A stretch of 64,000 nucleotides of DNA from Ciona savignyi (Eukaryota > Chordata > Ascidiacea > Phlebobranchia > Cionidae), in assembly GCA_000149265.1 (NCBI GenBank), contig CH003412.1, positions 468,934 through 532,933 of the forward strand, read 5' to 3'. Each line of letters starts with the position of its first letter. The first letter of the stretch is position 1. The translations under genes were made by a program, and so were the position numbers. The notes beneath the pieces were generated by a model. That model was not told where the DNA came from. It saw only the letters and a program-made list of their open reading frames with translations, and searched no databases. Positions 42,301 through 55,067 of this stretch are shown here, one piece after another.

Positions 42301-45300
42301 AAACAAGGATCCTCTGAACAATAGTGTCGTTGATCTTTACAAGAAAGCTTCAATGAAACTTATGCAAACTATTTGGGAAGGTTATGTCAGCCCAGAAGAA
42401 GGTAAGCCGCCCCAGCGTTACTGTTTACCAATTGGTTAATACGGTCATTTTGAAATGTAGCTGCAAGCGGCGGTGGCGGAAAAGGAGGCAAACGCAAGAA
42501 GGGAGGTTCCTTTATGACTGTGTCTTCTCTGCACAGACAATCTCTTAACGCTCTCATGACCAACTTGAGGTAATATTATTTCAATTTGTTAATTTACAAA
42601 AAAATAACTAAATTCATTTAGATCGACTGCTCCACATTTCGTACGTTGTCTCATTCCAAACGAACGAAAATGTCCAGGAGAAATGGATTCTCACTTGGTT
42701 CTTCACCAGCTTCGATGCAACGGTGTGTTGGAAGGTATTCGTATTTGCAGGAAGGGATTTCCTAACAGGGTTCCTTACGGAGACTTTAAACAAAGGTAAT
42801 GTTAACATAGGCTATGTATAATGTCAGATAATTAAATAAAAATATCGGTTTTGTCTACAGATACCGAATTTTAAACCCAAATGCTGCACCTGAAGGGCAA
42901 TTTATGGACAGCAAAAAGTCTTCAGAAAAGTTGCTTGGAAGCATTGATATTAATCACGAAGCGTACAAACTAGGTCATACCAAGGTGCGGTACATCTATA
43001 TGTTAAGGTTGTTTCGAGATGTAAAATGTTTTGATTCTTTCAGGTGTTCTTCCGAGCTGGTATGATTGGTAAACTCGAAGAAATGAGAGACAACAAATTG
43101 TCTTCCATCTTTAAACTGATCCAAGCACGCATGAGAGGAATGTTGATGCGAAGAGAATACCAGAAGATGATTGAGAGGAGGTTAGACAACTTAATAAAAC
43201 TTTTATAAACAAGGTAGTAACTACCTTTTATGACTAATTTCAGACAAGCTTGCCGAATTATCCAATCCAACTTGCGAGCATTCTTCGGAATGGCGAACTG
43301 CGAATGGATGAAACTCATGTTCAAGATTAAGCCTCTTCTCAAGACAGCCGAGTCCGCAAAAGAACTTGAAGAAATGGAGAAGGAATTCGCGGAAACCAAA
43401 GTCAATTTAGAAAAAGAAACCAAGAGAAGAAAAGAATTGGAAGAAATGCAAGTTTCTTTTATTCAAGAAAAGAACGATCTTGTTATGCAATTACAAGCGG
43501 TAAGAACATTACCAATACATACAGCTAATAACCATTAGATAAATTTGACTTAATGATTGCTTTTTAGCAACAAGACCAAATTGATGACGGTGAGGATCGT
43601 TGTGATCAACTCATCAAGACGAAGGTCGAATTGGATGGGAAAATCAAAGAGCTCACAGAGCGATTAGAAGACGAAGAAGAGCTTAACAATGAGTTGGTTT
43701 CCAAGAAGAGAAAATTGGAAGATGAATGTTCTGAACTAAAGAAAGACATTGATGATCTCGAGATTACTTTGGCAAAGGTTGAAAAGGAGAAGCACGCAAC
43801 TGAGAACAAGGTAAGTCAACAATATTCAAATGTTTAATAATTTTTTTTGATGCATTTTTCAATTCAGTTGAAAAATCTCCAAGAAGAGTTGGCTACTCAA
43901 GATGAACAAATTGCCAAGCTCCAAAAAGAAAAGAAAGCCTTGCAGGAAGCACATCAACAAACACTGGACGATCTTCAATCTGAGGAAGACAAGGTCAACA
44001 GCTTGACTAAGCAGAAAGCTAAGCTTGAACAACCAGTTGATGACGTAAGTAAAATATCCCAGTTTAATAACATTGTACCTATTTCAAGTTTAAAATTCAA
44101 CTTGATGATTGTAGTTGGAAGCTTCCCTTGAACAAGAGAAAAAACTCCGAATGGAGCTTGAACGAACCAAGAGGAAGTTGGAAGGAGATCTTCGTCTTAC
44201 TCAGGAAACTGTCATGGATCTTGAGAACGACAAGCAGCGTCTCGAAGAGAAATTGAAGAAACAAGAATTTGAGTACAGTCAACTTGCGACCAAGCTTGAA
44301 GATGAACAAGCTCTCGTTTCTCAGCTTCAGAAGAAAATCAAGGAGCTACAAGCAAGAATTGAGGAGCTTGAGGAGGAATTAGAAGCAGAGAGAGCTGCTC
44401 GTGCCAAGGTTGAGAAACAGCGAGCTGATCTCTCTCGAGAACTTGAAGAGTTGAGTGAGCGACTGGAAGAAGCAGGTGGTGCCACGGCCGCTCAGGTATG
44501 TTTACTTATTGACATGCCCTAATTTTTTGTAAACTTAACATACTATCTTAATGATTAACGTTTCTAAAGATTGAATTGAACAAACGACGAGAAGCCGAAT
44601 TCGCCAAACTTCGTCGTGAGCTTGAGGAATCGAACTTAAGTCACGAGGCCACAGTTTCAACTTTGAGAAAGAAACATGCCGACACTTCATCCGAAATGAG
44701 TGAGCAGGTAAATGTACTAAACATATGTAACTTAAGTATAAATAAATGTTTATTTTACTAACCCAAAAACTCTTTAGATCGACAACTTGCAAAGAGTAAA
44801 GCAAAAGCTTGAGAAAGAAAAGAGCGAGATGAAAATGGAAATTGACGATCTGGCATCGAACGTAGAAAGCGTCACTAAGGCCAAACTTAACTACGAGAAA
44901 ATGGCAAGAAACCTAGAGGAACAATTGAACGAAACAAAAATGAAGAATGACAACTTCATCAAAGAAGTTAATGAGCTGAACGCAGCTAAAGCTCGACTCT
45001 CATCTGAAAATGGTGGGTTCATATTAAAAGAAAATATGATTAGTCTATATAAATATGTTAACTTATTATTTTTTAAAACAGGTGAATTCGGTCGACAACT
45101 GGAAGAGCGCGAACACTTGATGGCTCAACTTACTCGCAGCAAGAACAGTTCCTCACAGCAAATTGATGAATTAAAACGAGTTGTTGAAGAGGAGACCAAA
45201 GCAAAAGCTGCACTCGCCCACGCTGTACAGGTAAATGCTGTCTGATTTTTGTCATTGTTTGAATATTGTCATGTTGCCAAACCAAGTGGTAATAACGGCA

Positions 45301-47750
45301 ATGTTATTTGAAGGCTGCACGACACGACAACGACCTCTTGCGGGAGCAATACGAAGAAGAACAAGAAGCAAAGGCTGAACTCCAGAGGGCGCTATCAAAG
45401 GCAAACGCCGAGGTTGCTCAATGGAGAAACAAATACGAAACAGATGCTATTCAAAGAACTGAAGAATTGGAGGAAAGCCAAGTAAGTTTGGTTAATGATT
45501 GGAACAATGTCTATGGTAGTATGTAGTTATAACAACCACTCTTGTTTTAAAGGAAAAAGCTCGCAATCCGCCTCCAAGATGCCGAGGAGCAGGTCGAAGC
45601 AATGCAGGCCAAGGCATCAAGTCTTGATAAGACAAAGAACCGACTCCAGGGTGAACTTGAAGACCTGACTATTGATTTGGAAAGGTCAAACTCAGCTGCG
45701 GCTGCTTTGGACAAAAAGCAAAGAAACTTCGATAAGGTACCGTAAAACTGCAGTTATTAAACAATACAATTAATACGTGTTTAATTTAATTAAAATTTAT
45801 CAGGTTCTTGCTGAACACAAACAAAAATCTGAAGAAATTCAAGTTGAGCTTGAGCAATCTCAGAAGGAAGCCCGCAGTCTTTCAACTGAATTGTTCAAAA
45901 TGAAGAACGCCTACGAAGAATCTCTTGATGCCCTTGAAACCGTAAAGAGGGAAAACAAGAACTTACAAGGTAATAAATCCAGTTCTTGAATTAACATTGA
46001 ATTTCGTTATTAAATTAATATTTTTAACATATTTTAGAATTTAAACAAATTTTTGTGTCTTGTAGAGGAAATTGCTGATCTTACTGATCAACTTGGTGAA
46101 GGAGGCAAAAGCATCCACGAACTTGAGAAAGCTAAGAGAACTCTTGAACATGAACGAAACGAGATGCAATCAGCGCTTGAAGAGGCAGAAGGAGCAATAG
46201 AAGGTGAAGAATCAAAAGTACTCCGACTTCAGGTTGAGGTGGCTCAGATTAAACAAGAATTTGAGCGACGACTTTCCGAAAAAGAGGAGGAATTGGACAA
46301 CCAACGGTAAATTAATGGACAATTATTTTTTAATATAAATGTTTGTTTAAATAATATTTGAAATAATTATGGATTTTTTTTTTGCAGTCGTAACCAGCAA
46401 CGATCTATTGAATCCATGCAAACTACTCTTGATTCTGAAAGTAAGTCTCGACAAGAAGCTGTCAGGATCAAGAAAAAGATGGAAGGAGATCTTAACGATC
46501 TTGAAATCCAACTTGGACACGCCACACGACAAGCATCTGAAGCCCAGAAGCAAGTCAAATCTGTTCAGGGCCGTGTTAAGGTTTGTTAATTTTACTTAAT
46601 TCCTTTAATTGGCATATTAACTGTGGCTCGTTTGTAAAGGACCTTGAAATGCAAGTGGATGAGGCGCAACGTCAATCCGAGGATCTTCAGGAACAATCAG
46701 CTGTGATAGAACGAAGAGGAAACCTTCTCACTGCTGAGATTGATGAGCTTAGATCAGCGCTAGAGCAAGCAGAACGAGGTCGCAAATTGGCAGAAACAGA
46801 ACTTCTTGAAAGCAGGTCAGTGACGGTCGATGGGGAAATTATGCATGTCGTTTTCCATCATTTAATTACGTTGTATTTCTACAGTGAACGATCCAACCTC
46901 CTGCATACCCAAAACACAGCTCTCATCAACCAAAAGAGAAAGTTGGAAGGAGAACTTCAAACCATGCAAGGAGAGGTTGAAGAATCTGTGCAAGAACAAA
47001 GGAACGCTGAAGACAAGGCCAAGAAAGCTATTGTTGATGTAAGTCGTCTGATTTTAATTAATGTAAATGTTAGATGAATTAACTCTGTTCCTATCAAATA
47101 CTAGGCCGCAACAATGGCGGAGGAATTAAAGAAAGAACAGGATCTGTCTTCTCATTTGGAACGAATGAAGAAGAACATGGAACAGACTGTGAAAGATCTT
47201 CAGCAAAGATTGGATGAAGCAGAGAACATCGCACTGAAGGGAGGCAAGAAACAAGTTCAGAAACTTGAGACAAGAGTAAGTGCAACTAAATATGAGAACA
47301 TAGTAATTTGTTGATTGCGTTTAAACAAAATCCTGTTAATTCTCGCAGATTCGTGAACTTGAAAACGAACTAGACTCTGAGCAACGGCGCAATGGTGAAT
47401 CGGTTAAGAGCCAGCGAAAGATAGAGCGACGACTGAAGGAAGTGTCATATCAAGGTGAAGAAGATAAGAAGAACTTGACTCGCATCCAAGATCTCGTTGA
47501 TAAACTCCAGATCAAAGTGAAGACATACAAAAGACAAGCTGAGGAAGCGGTAAGTTGATTGATCTTGTGACGAATATGGATGAATTAATTCCACAAATAA
47601 TCGTTGTAGGAAGAGCAAGCCAACACGAACTTGAGCAAGTACCGCAAACTCCAGCACGAGTTGGACGATGCTGAAGAAAGAGCAGAGATGGCAGAGTCTC
47701 AGCTCAACAAGATGAGATCCAAGGCTCGAGATACAAAGGGAGAAAAATAG
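39377..47750 (+). CDS. MYH: Muscle-type myosin II heavy chain, copy 3 (one-base insertion in rod)
   Basis: There are 37 coding exons, the first 39377-39470, P-loop exon 40337-40433, switch II exon 41543-41692, exon 21 at 43244-43499 and the last 47610-47750 (TAG). Without the extra base they total 5,790 nt, or 1,929 residues. Motor motifs match copy 1. Exon 28 (45314-45481) reads GAGGAAAGCCAA where copies 1 and 2 read GAGGAAGCCAA. The added A (45474-45476) shifts frame and gives TGA at 45625-45627, cutting the rod at about residue 1,388 plus 24 aberrant residues. All other exons remain in frame. A proline replaces Gln at about residue 1028 (codon 44033-44035) within the coiled coil. It is otherwise almost identical to copies 1 and 2. 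It may be a recent pseudogene, or carry a homopolymer error. Confidence 0.87.
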
Positions 47751-48291
47751 GTAATGTATTCCATCTCCTTATAGTGCTTTCTTTATAAGCATATTTTATT
47801 TATAAATAAGGATATCAAAAACGAGGGAAACTAAATAGTAGTTTAATTTTTTATCTAGTTGTTTTAATAGTAAAATAAAAATTAAGTGTTTGGTAAAATT
47901 AAGGTATGTTAGGGGTTGATAAGTGTTTGGGGAAGATGTAGAATTAGCTTTCATAGTTTTACTGAGCAGTTTACCTTCTTCCTGCCTAATAGAGTTGCGC
48001 GTTATAAATTAATTTAAAGATGGTATCTTACATAATTGATGTGACATGGTTAGTAAATTGCTATTTTGCAGGTTTTTCCTCACCTCATGATCAAAACGAC
48101 ACATTGAAACCGACTTCTTTCATGACTACTATTTGACTTAAATTTTTTTTTAAATCTCAAATTGTCTTGTATCTTTAAATTATTTATACAGTTGTTAAAT
48201 TTTATTAATATTTTTCACAAAATTATTGCGTATTGTAATAACGAAAATAATAATGGTAAATTTATGTTGTTTTGTGATTGTAGCAAATAAA
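47751..48291 (+). other. 3' UTR intron, terminal exon and poly(A) signal of myosin copy 3
   Basis: The stop codon is followed directly by a GTAATG donor (47751). The acceptor TTTTGCAG ends at 48071, and the exon continues with CCTCATGATCAAAACGACAC, homologous to the 3' UTR of copy 2. AATAAA lies at 48286-48291 after GTTGTTTTGTGATTGTAGC, again as in copy 2. Confidence 0.6.
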
Positions 48292-49066
48292 AAATCTAAA
48301 TCGAAAATATTTGATAATATTACCAATAACCAATACTAATGCAAGACTTTTACTTTTCAAGTTGTTAAAGACCTAATAATCTAAATTAGCTTTCTCGCCA
48401 CTTTGCAATATCCAGCCTCTGGAAATTAGATCATTGGCTTTCAGCTAGCAGGTTGTGGATTAAAACCATTTGCTGTTTTCGGTTGTGTCAAAGGACAGTA
48501 GCAGACTGCCACATTAACCTTAACTTAGTTGTATCCTGTAGGCTATCTAAGGAGACATGATTTTTGTGCTGCCTAAGAACATACTAAGTTTCAACACCAT
48601 ACCTCAACACTGACTTCCGAACAATTCTGACTTAGCGAAGTTCACATTTCTGATGTAAATGAAAATAAATGTTTTAGGAACTTTTTAACAATGACCAAAC
48701 GACTGATAAAGTTTTATTCCGAAACATTCCTTGTTAACCATTGCACGTATACATTAAGCAATTTTCATGAGAAAGACTTTTACTTGAATATTGTAAATTT
48801 TGAGTTAACATCTACACATTGTAATACAGAGCAATTGTCCTCACACAAGTTTACATGGCCAAGTATTACCTTTGGCAGGATATATATCTAAACTATTCCA
48901 CCATGCTACATTAAATGTAATGGTATACAATGACTGGCAATTTACAAATTGAAATGATACATTGTCGGTTTAGCAAAAACATAGAAATTCAAGAACTTTA
49001 AAAAGACAAAAGATCCGATCCATGACAAAATATTGCAGTGAACAAATTAAGTGAAACCGTATCACC
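48292..49066. other. Intergenic between myosin copy 3 and DERL1 (convergent ends)
   Basis: No gene is seen. Sequence at about 48430-48480 (GGCTTTCAGCTAGCAGGTTG) faintly resembles the SINE head, but it is too diverged to call. Confidence 0.45.
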
Positions 49067-52000
49067 TCAATCACCCAGCCTTCTACCCTCGCCCCATCTG
49101 TGTCGGGCGCCACCTCCCACATCCCCACCGTTGTCCTCTTCCCTTCTTCTGGATGCGGGAGCAGCTCCAAACCCACTTACCCCACTTCTAGTGTTTGGAA
49201 AGTACTTGTCCACTGTAAAGGGGAAAGTTAATAAATTAAATAATAAAAAATCATTCCTGCATTGTGTTTTGTGGTAGGGTAAAACAATGTATTAAGACTT
49301 AAAAGGTTATTACATAATATATTCGAATATATATTGATTAGCTTTATAAACTTTACCGGTAAAGATAACCTGTATAGAATTTAAATTATTTTTTTTTTGT
49401 AAGAACTTATTATTGTTTATAAATGGAAACTTACAGAAATTGGGGAGTTTCAATCAAAGAAGTGCCACCAAAATCGAGAGGATATTTAAACTTAAGGAAG
49501 AAGTATGTGTGGCCAACAAATATACCAAGCAATTCATGGATGCCCCTGGAGAATAATATTTGCATTTTTAGGCTGTACAAACCCAAAAAAACAGATCTTC
49601 AAACCTAGGCAAAAAACATTAATTTTAAAACAAAAATTAAATAAGAAAATAGGCCCTGAAGAAAATTGTGTGGTAAAGTACCATTTTTAATTTCAGGTTT
49701 ATCGGCGACGTCTGTTATTTTTTCTTATGTAATATCATGTCTTTGTAGCTAATATGGTTCAACTACTGTGGTTTTGCCATCAGTTCTGATCTTTTTTTAA
49801 AATCTGTCCATTGTATTTTTTTTGCACAGTTACAGGTAGTATATGCAATTTCACTTACCCTCCTCTAATAATTAGATTAAATGCGAACAACACCCAGGGT
49901 AGATAAGCAGCCTAAAAATAGAAAGTAGATATATTAGTTTAGACTAGTAGGGTGTACTGTATATACATCAAAATTATTAATCGCCTTGTCAAAATATAGT
50001 TTTTAAGTGGGGTAGTTGTGGTTCACAGTCATTTTTACCCGGAAACTGTTGGGATACACAATATAGGATAATTAGGTATTGTAGAATATTCTAGAATAAT
50101 GTATATCGAATCTAAATTTTGGAATCCTATTCTAGAATGTTTTACCAAATATTTAAATTTGCTTTGCTGTGCAGATATTTTCTCATTTAAGAATTATATA
50201 TACCTGGTGGTAAATGATTGTAAAATATAGTGAACTAGCAAAATGCTTTTAAACTGTGATGAGAGCAATTTACAAAGTCAAACAATATTTTACCATTACA
50301 TATTTTTTCAATAATATGTAACGTCTCTAAATGCCATCTGCCAGGAGGGAGGATGATAGTCTAGGAGGTTTTTGTTGCAATGGATGGCTGAGTAAAATCC
50401 TCTAAAACATCGGACGATTTTTGTTTTTTCAGGTTGGTATTAAAACTGGCTATTATTGTCCCAGTAAAATTAAACATTAAACCAGGCAAATGTATATTAA
50501 ATTAATCACTATAAAATCACCTAACTAAATAATGGGACACAAAGGAAATCATTCTTTGTGTTAATTAGAAACATAGTTTTTTTAGGGGAAATATTATTGC
50601 CATTATTAAACATGTTTTGTCTCTAAATAACTTTTCCGCCTATGAAATAAATTGTGTCATATTTAAAGGTGCGATAAACCACGTAATTACAGCCCGACTA
50701 AAGTGACCTACTTTCTTTGTGCGAATCCTTTAAGATTCGAATCTCAAAGATTCGAAATTCTATATTGTACATCCCGGGCCGGGAGAGGAAGAAAATATAT
50801 AAAGAATTTAACACAGATAACTGCCATATTATCTAGTATCCCTACTAAGTTTATTTGAATCCACCCTATCAAGGCAACTACTGTCAAGTAGGTAAATCTA
50901 TGCAGAAGAGTGATCAGGGGAGAATTGATCAGATATGAAACGCTATACTTAAACGTCCCATAATTATCGTTGTAATTATTATCCAGAATGCAAATACTTC
51001 AAATATCTTATTTATTTACTTTAATTTTAATGAATGATAATCCATCACAAGGCAAGTTTAAATCATGACCAATGGAAACGATACTTTTTTATAAAAGTAC
51101 ATTATCAAGCAACTGCGCCACTTACTTTGAACCTGGTACCAAACCAGAAAGATACAATCTGGTCTCGGTTAATTTGACACCATATGTACAAGGCAGCAAG
51201 GACAAGAAGTTCAAAGACAATCTATGGAGTATGAACAAGTAAGTGACTGGTGGAAGAAACAAATTATGCTTAAATGGATAAAAGGTCCTACCTAAACAGT
51301 GGTTTATACTGAAAAATAACTAAATACAGGTAAAAAAATCAACAATCTTTTTTGAATCTGATAAAAGCTTTGAACAATTTTTGAATTGGATTTCATAACA
51401 ACATTTGGGTCCAAAACGCAATGTAAAAGAAAATGTGGGCAGACAGGCTAATAAATGAAAAATTATGATTTAAAGCTTGTAATAATGATTGACTTACCGG
51501 TATGTTTAAGGCAAGAGCAAGAATCTGATGGTGTTGAGTTAAGGTAAACAGAAAGAACAAAGCATATGTACCAATTATATACAGGTAAGAATGTTTACAA
51601 ATGTTTAACACTTAAAACATTATTGATTCATATTTTGATAAAACTCAAAAATAATTAAAAAATAAACATATCAGAATCAAATGTTGTAAGGATACAATGG
51701 TTGTGACCCAGTTAAACACCAGAAGAAACACATAGTCAGCAGGTCGTCCATTGAAGATACCTGTTTCAAAAAAACAACTTAACATTTTCTTAAACACCAA
51801 AAAGTTTTATAAACACACATCTTATCCTATACAGGGTAAGGCATTAACTTACTGGTAACATTTTTTTGATATACTAGTTTTTTGATATATTATTTTTGAT
51901 GATGGTACCAGTCAATAAAACTGGGGTTCATTCTTAGTTGATTAGTGTTACAACATACAGAGTTCGAGTATTATTACTAAAAAAAGAACCATTACCAGTT

Positions 52001-53224
52001 TCAAGTCTTATGGAGTAGCTGTACAGGAAGTATAACGTAATAAGATAATGGAAGCCTGTCATTGGTGTGATAGGGTAATAAATAGCAGCAGTTAGAGGCC
52101 TCCAGATCTGTAACAAAATTGAAAATCCAGTTTAAATGGGATATAATAACACAATGTAAGAATCAAAGAAACAAACTTCTGACATGCATAGTTTTCTTGT
52201 TAAAAGTTGTCATTTTTAAATTCTGTTTGCATTTAAGAGTGATACTCCAGCTGTAAATTAGATGTCAAAAAAACATTTTGATGATGGCCTAGAAATATCT
52301 CTAAAGTTCCCAATATTCCTACACATACTTTAAAATATAACAAGTACCGGTAACAAAGTTAAGAATAAAATAATATACAACATTTATAAAGCCTAGAAAA
52401 ACCTATATGTAACCTACACTAAACGTACACAAAATAAAAGCAATATGTAAAGGTACCGGTACATTTAATTGATAGTGTGTAAAAATAACATATCCACAAA
52501 CGTAAGTAAATCACAATATTCAAAATTTCAATATTATTGATTTGCTCAGCATGCCAATTTAACTTAATACAATATTAACTGTACAGCCTAAACAAAGAAA
52601 AGAACAACGCAAATTGTATTAAAACAAACATTTTATTATTTAAAATTTAGTTTTATATAACATTGGTGCACTTAAAAAACAGTTATTGATTTTTCACGTT
52701 TACCTGAAAATTATGAAAGAATTGATAATAGTCGAGAACAAGCCATCCTGCACTGAGGACACCAAATTTGGCGGCAAGAGGGACCACAACACACGCTGTG
52801 AACCTGTACATATACATGGATGAAGCATTTAGCTTGGCACCTTCCCCTTTCTCGGTGAATTTTAGTTGCTTTACATAATCATATATGTATTGGTATTTAT
52901 ATACCGGTTATAAAATTGTATAGCAATGAATACAGGCCCCTTTATTTTTTTATGTATTGTAGCGATAGCTAGTGAACCTGAACCTGAATTAATCAAAGAT
53001 AGATGTTTGTAATGATGTTAGTGAACTAGTATATACACATTTTAATGCAAAAATTACATAAAAATATACATTTTAATGCAAAGATTACATAAAAATTAAA
53101 CAATTCATTAGACTGGTAAAGAAGTGTTTTTATAAAATTAAATTGAAACAAGCATATATATTCACCAATATCTTGTTATTTTCGGAATTCCTCTGTACCA
53201 ATCACCCAAATCATTTTGAGACAT
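49067..53224 (-). CDS. DERL1: Derlin-1, ER-associated degradation membrane protein
   Basis: Nine exons on the - strand: 53166-53224, 52704-52803, 51996-52107, 51696-51760, 51498-51524, 51126-51221, 49859-49911, 49435-49545 and 49067-49212. Derlin-1 is a rhomboid-like ER membrane protein lacking protease activity that helps move misfolded proteins to the cytosol for p97 and proteasome handling. The order of motifs matches the family: GDWYRGIPKITRYWFTA, IWRPLTAAIYYP (the conserved WR), YLITLYFLYSYSIRLETG, FNGRPADYVFLLVFNW, LYIWCQINRDQIVSFWFGTR, YLPWVLFAFNLIIRGG, HELLGIFVGHTYFFLKFKYP and the tail SGVSGFGAAPASRRR. About 255 residues, as in the human protein. Exon 5 is only 27 nt. Phases agree throughout except between exons 8 and 9, where one extra base would break the tail. 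Confidence 0.92.
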
Positions 53225-53482
53225 CTTAAAAGATCGACACAAATATTATCGATAAATTAATTGAAACGTTTTTGTTCTAACTTCTGTTTAATTAAAAAAC
53301 TTTGTAGGTGAAGTTTCCACAGTTATAATATGATAAAGAATATTGATGTTTCATAGCTGTAAATAAAATTTAAACACATAAACAGATTATCCTATGTCTA
53401 CCGGCGGGTTACCTAACTTATTACAGTGTGTTGTATTAGAGTGATGTCCGTAAGTGTCATATACTAGGACATCATTGTATCG

Positions 53483-53739
53483 CATAGTGCTCTGCAACCA
53501 GTGTTTCGCGACACACTACTGTGCTGCGGGTAAACAATAATATTTTTAGGCACAGTTTTAATCAATTAAAAGGATTTTACAAAATTTGAATTTTACGGCT
53601 ATTAGCTGCTTCACTAATATAATGTCAAATGTACATAGCTTGTAAGAAAACTCCGATTGTAAAATTTTGACTGCTATGTGCCGTCAATTTAACAAGTTTC
53701 TAAATGTTCCTTTAGTGAAAAAAGGTTGCAAAGCACTTG
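53483..53739. mobile_element. hAT-like non-autonomous element relic, second copy
   Basis: The left end AGTGCTCTGCAACC and the reverse complement of the right end, AGTGCTTTGCAACC, form terminal inverted repeats. The interior shares TTCACTAATATAATGTCAAA, TACATAGCTTGT and TGTGCCGTCAATTTA with 12722-12982. No convincing 8-bp duplication remains, so it is old. Confidence 0.6.
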
Positions 53740-54674
53740 TCTAGCCATCAACTGTACAAAGTTTTTCCTACATACCATCAATGCTCTTACAGATTAAGCT
53801 AACCAACCAAAGTTATCTGTAAATAAATTTAAACTTACATAACGAAACATTGGATGAACTGTAACTACCAAATGGATAAGAATAGTACCAGTAAAGAGGA
53901 AGCAGAATTCTAAACACAAAACAAAACTGATAAAACAAGAGTAAAAACAATCGTCTTAGCTCCAAATCTTAAAAACTAGGCCAGAGCTTCTGTCTACTAA
54001 TGAAGTAACATGCTCGTGTAGGCATATATAAAATGTACATTTAAAAAAAGTAATATTTTTTTACCTTTTTATTACAACATTTAACAATGATCTGCAAATT
54101 TTTGACTCTTCGGCCAGCTGTAATTGTTACGCTACAGTGCACAATATTGGCGTGTAGTTTGGGGTTACTATAGGTCGTTTTTTATTTTGTTGGTTATTTC
54201 ATTATTACCACTAAATTAATCCGATAAGCTTACAGAATTCAAAAACAAAAATATCATATTATATTTAAAGAGATTTTTTTGTATTTTTTTATTAACTACC
54301 CTAGTACACTTTCTTGACATTTTTGGGTATTTTTCATCTTTATTCAAGTATGACGAAAGACACATCTGTAATATTGGCGGGAGTATTATTATAGTGTTTC
54401 TTAATTGTTTGTAAGGGTAGTGGGTATCAAGTATTATAGACCTTTTCAACATAAATATAATAATAATTCCATAAGGTGCGAATTTTTGCTAGTGTGCTAC
54501 TGCAAAGTTGTTTTTTTTTAGCAAACATGACATAAACAGAAACTAGTAATTTAAATCTCATTCATCATGCACTGCAATATGTACTTAACCGGCATTGCCC
54601 GAACCCGGTGGTTTCCACTAAAACTTTACGTCTAAAATTCACAACACAGTAGCTGAGATAACCCAACACTGGAC

Positions 54675-54905
54675 ATAGGATAGGACAATCATGTTTATCC
54701 CAGTGAATGGGAAAACCAAGGGGGTTTACACACGGGCAATCGTCAGATCACCTCACGCCCACCGTCGGGTTACCGGAGCTATTGCAATGTGTTGTATATG
54801 AAGCGCTCCTTAAATTGGGTAGAACCCATTAAGCCGATTCAGGCAATTTCCGTTAAGTGCGATTGTAAAGGCGACGCAGTAAACTGACAGACTAAACGGC
54901 GGGAC
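54675..54905 (-). repeat. SINE-family copy upstream of SAE1
   Basis: On the + strand it reads ATAGGACAATCATGTTTATC, GTGAATGGGAAAACCAAGG, ACACACGGGCAATCGTCAG, CTCACGCCCACCGTCGGGTT, GGGTAGAACCCATTAA and GCAATTTCCGTTAAGTGC, the same series as 21795-22115 in the same orientation. The head is shortened. Confidence 0.75.
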
Positions 54906-55049
54906 ATGTATTTACTTGTAAAAATTTATAAAAATGGTTGTGTTTTGGTACCGCTCATAAAAAAGGTATTCAAGCTCATGGGTTCTAAAAATTAGCCCGT
55001 TAAAATATACCCTTTATGTTATATTTGTCCATCCTACAGGTTGTAGTTT

Positions 55050-55067
55050 ATGTAATTTAGCCATATA
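55050..55067 (+). promoter_or_regulatory. Candidate trans-splice acceptor before SAE1
   Basis: TGTAATTTAG ends at 55060, leaving a 7-nt leader to the ATG at 55068. A second acceptor-like CCTACAG ends at 55039. This very short leader fits spliced-leader addition, but no transcript evidence is available. Confidence 0.3.

Larger units (their letters stand above)
53225..55067. other. Intergenic between DERL1 and SAE1 (divergent promoters)
   Basis: The region contains a SINE scrap at about 53390-53440, a hAT-like relic at 53483-53739 and a SINE at 54675-54905. DERL1 (leftward) and SAE1 (rightward) are transcribed away from each other across 1.8 kb. No further gene is recognised. Confidence 0.5.

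Noticed and set aside
49038..49277. Proline- and serine-rich + strand open frame overlapping the DERL1 last exon
   Set aside because: It is the antisense of the conserved DERL1 tail; the - strand reading matches the family and the + strand has no features.
50715..50760. Palindrome AGATTCGAATCT with a nearby repeat of GATTCGAA
   Set aside because: Short, within a DERL1 intron, and no larger structure or repeat family could be supported.
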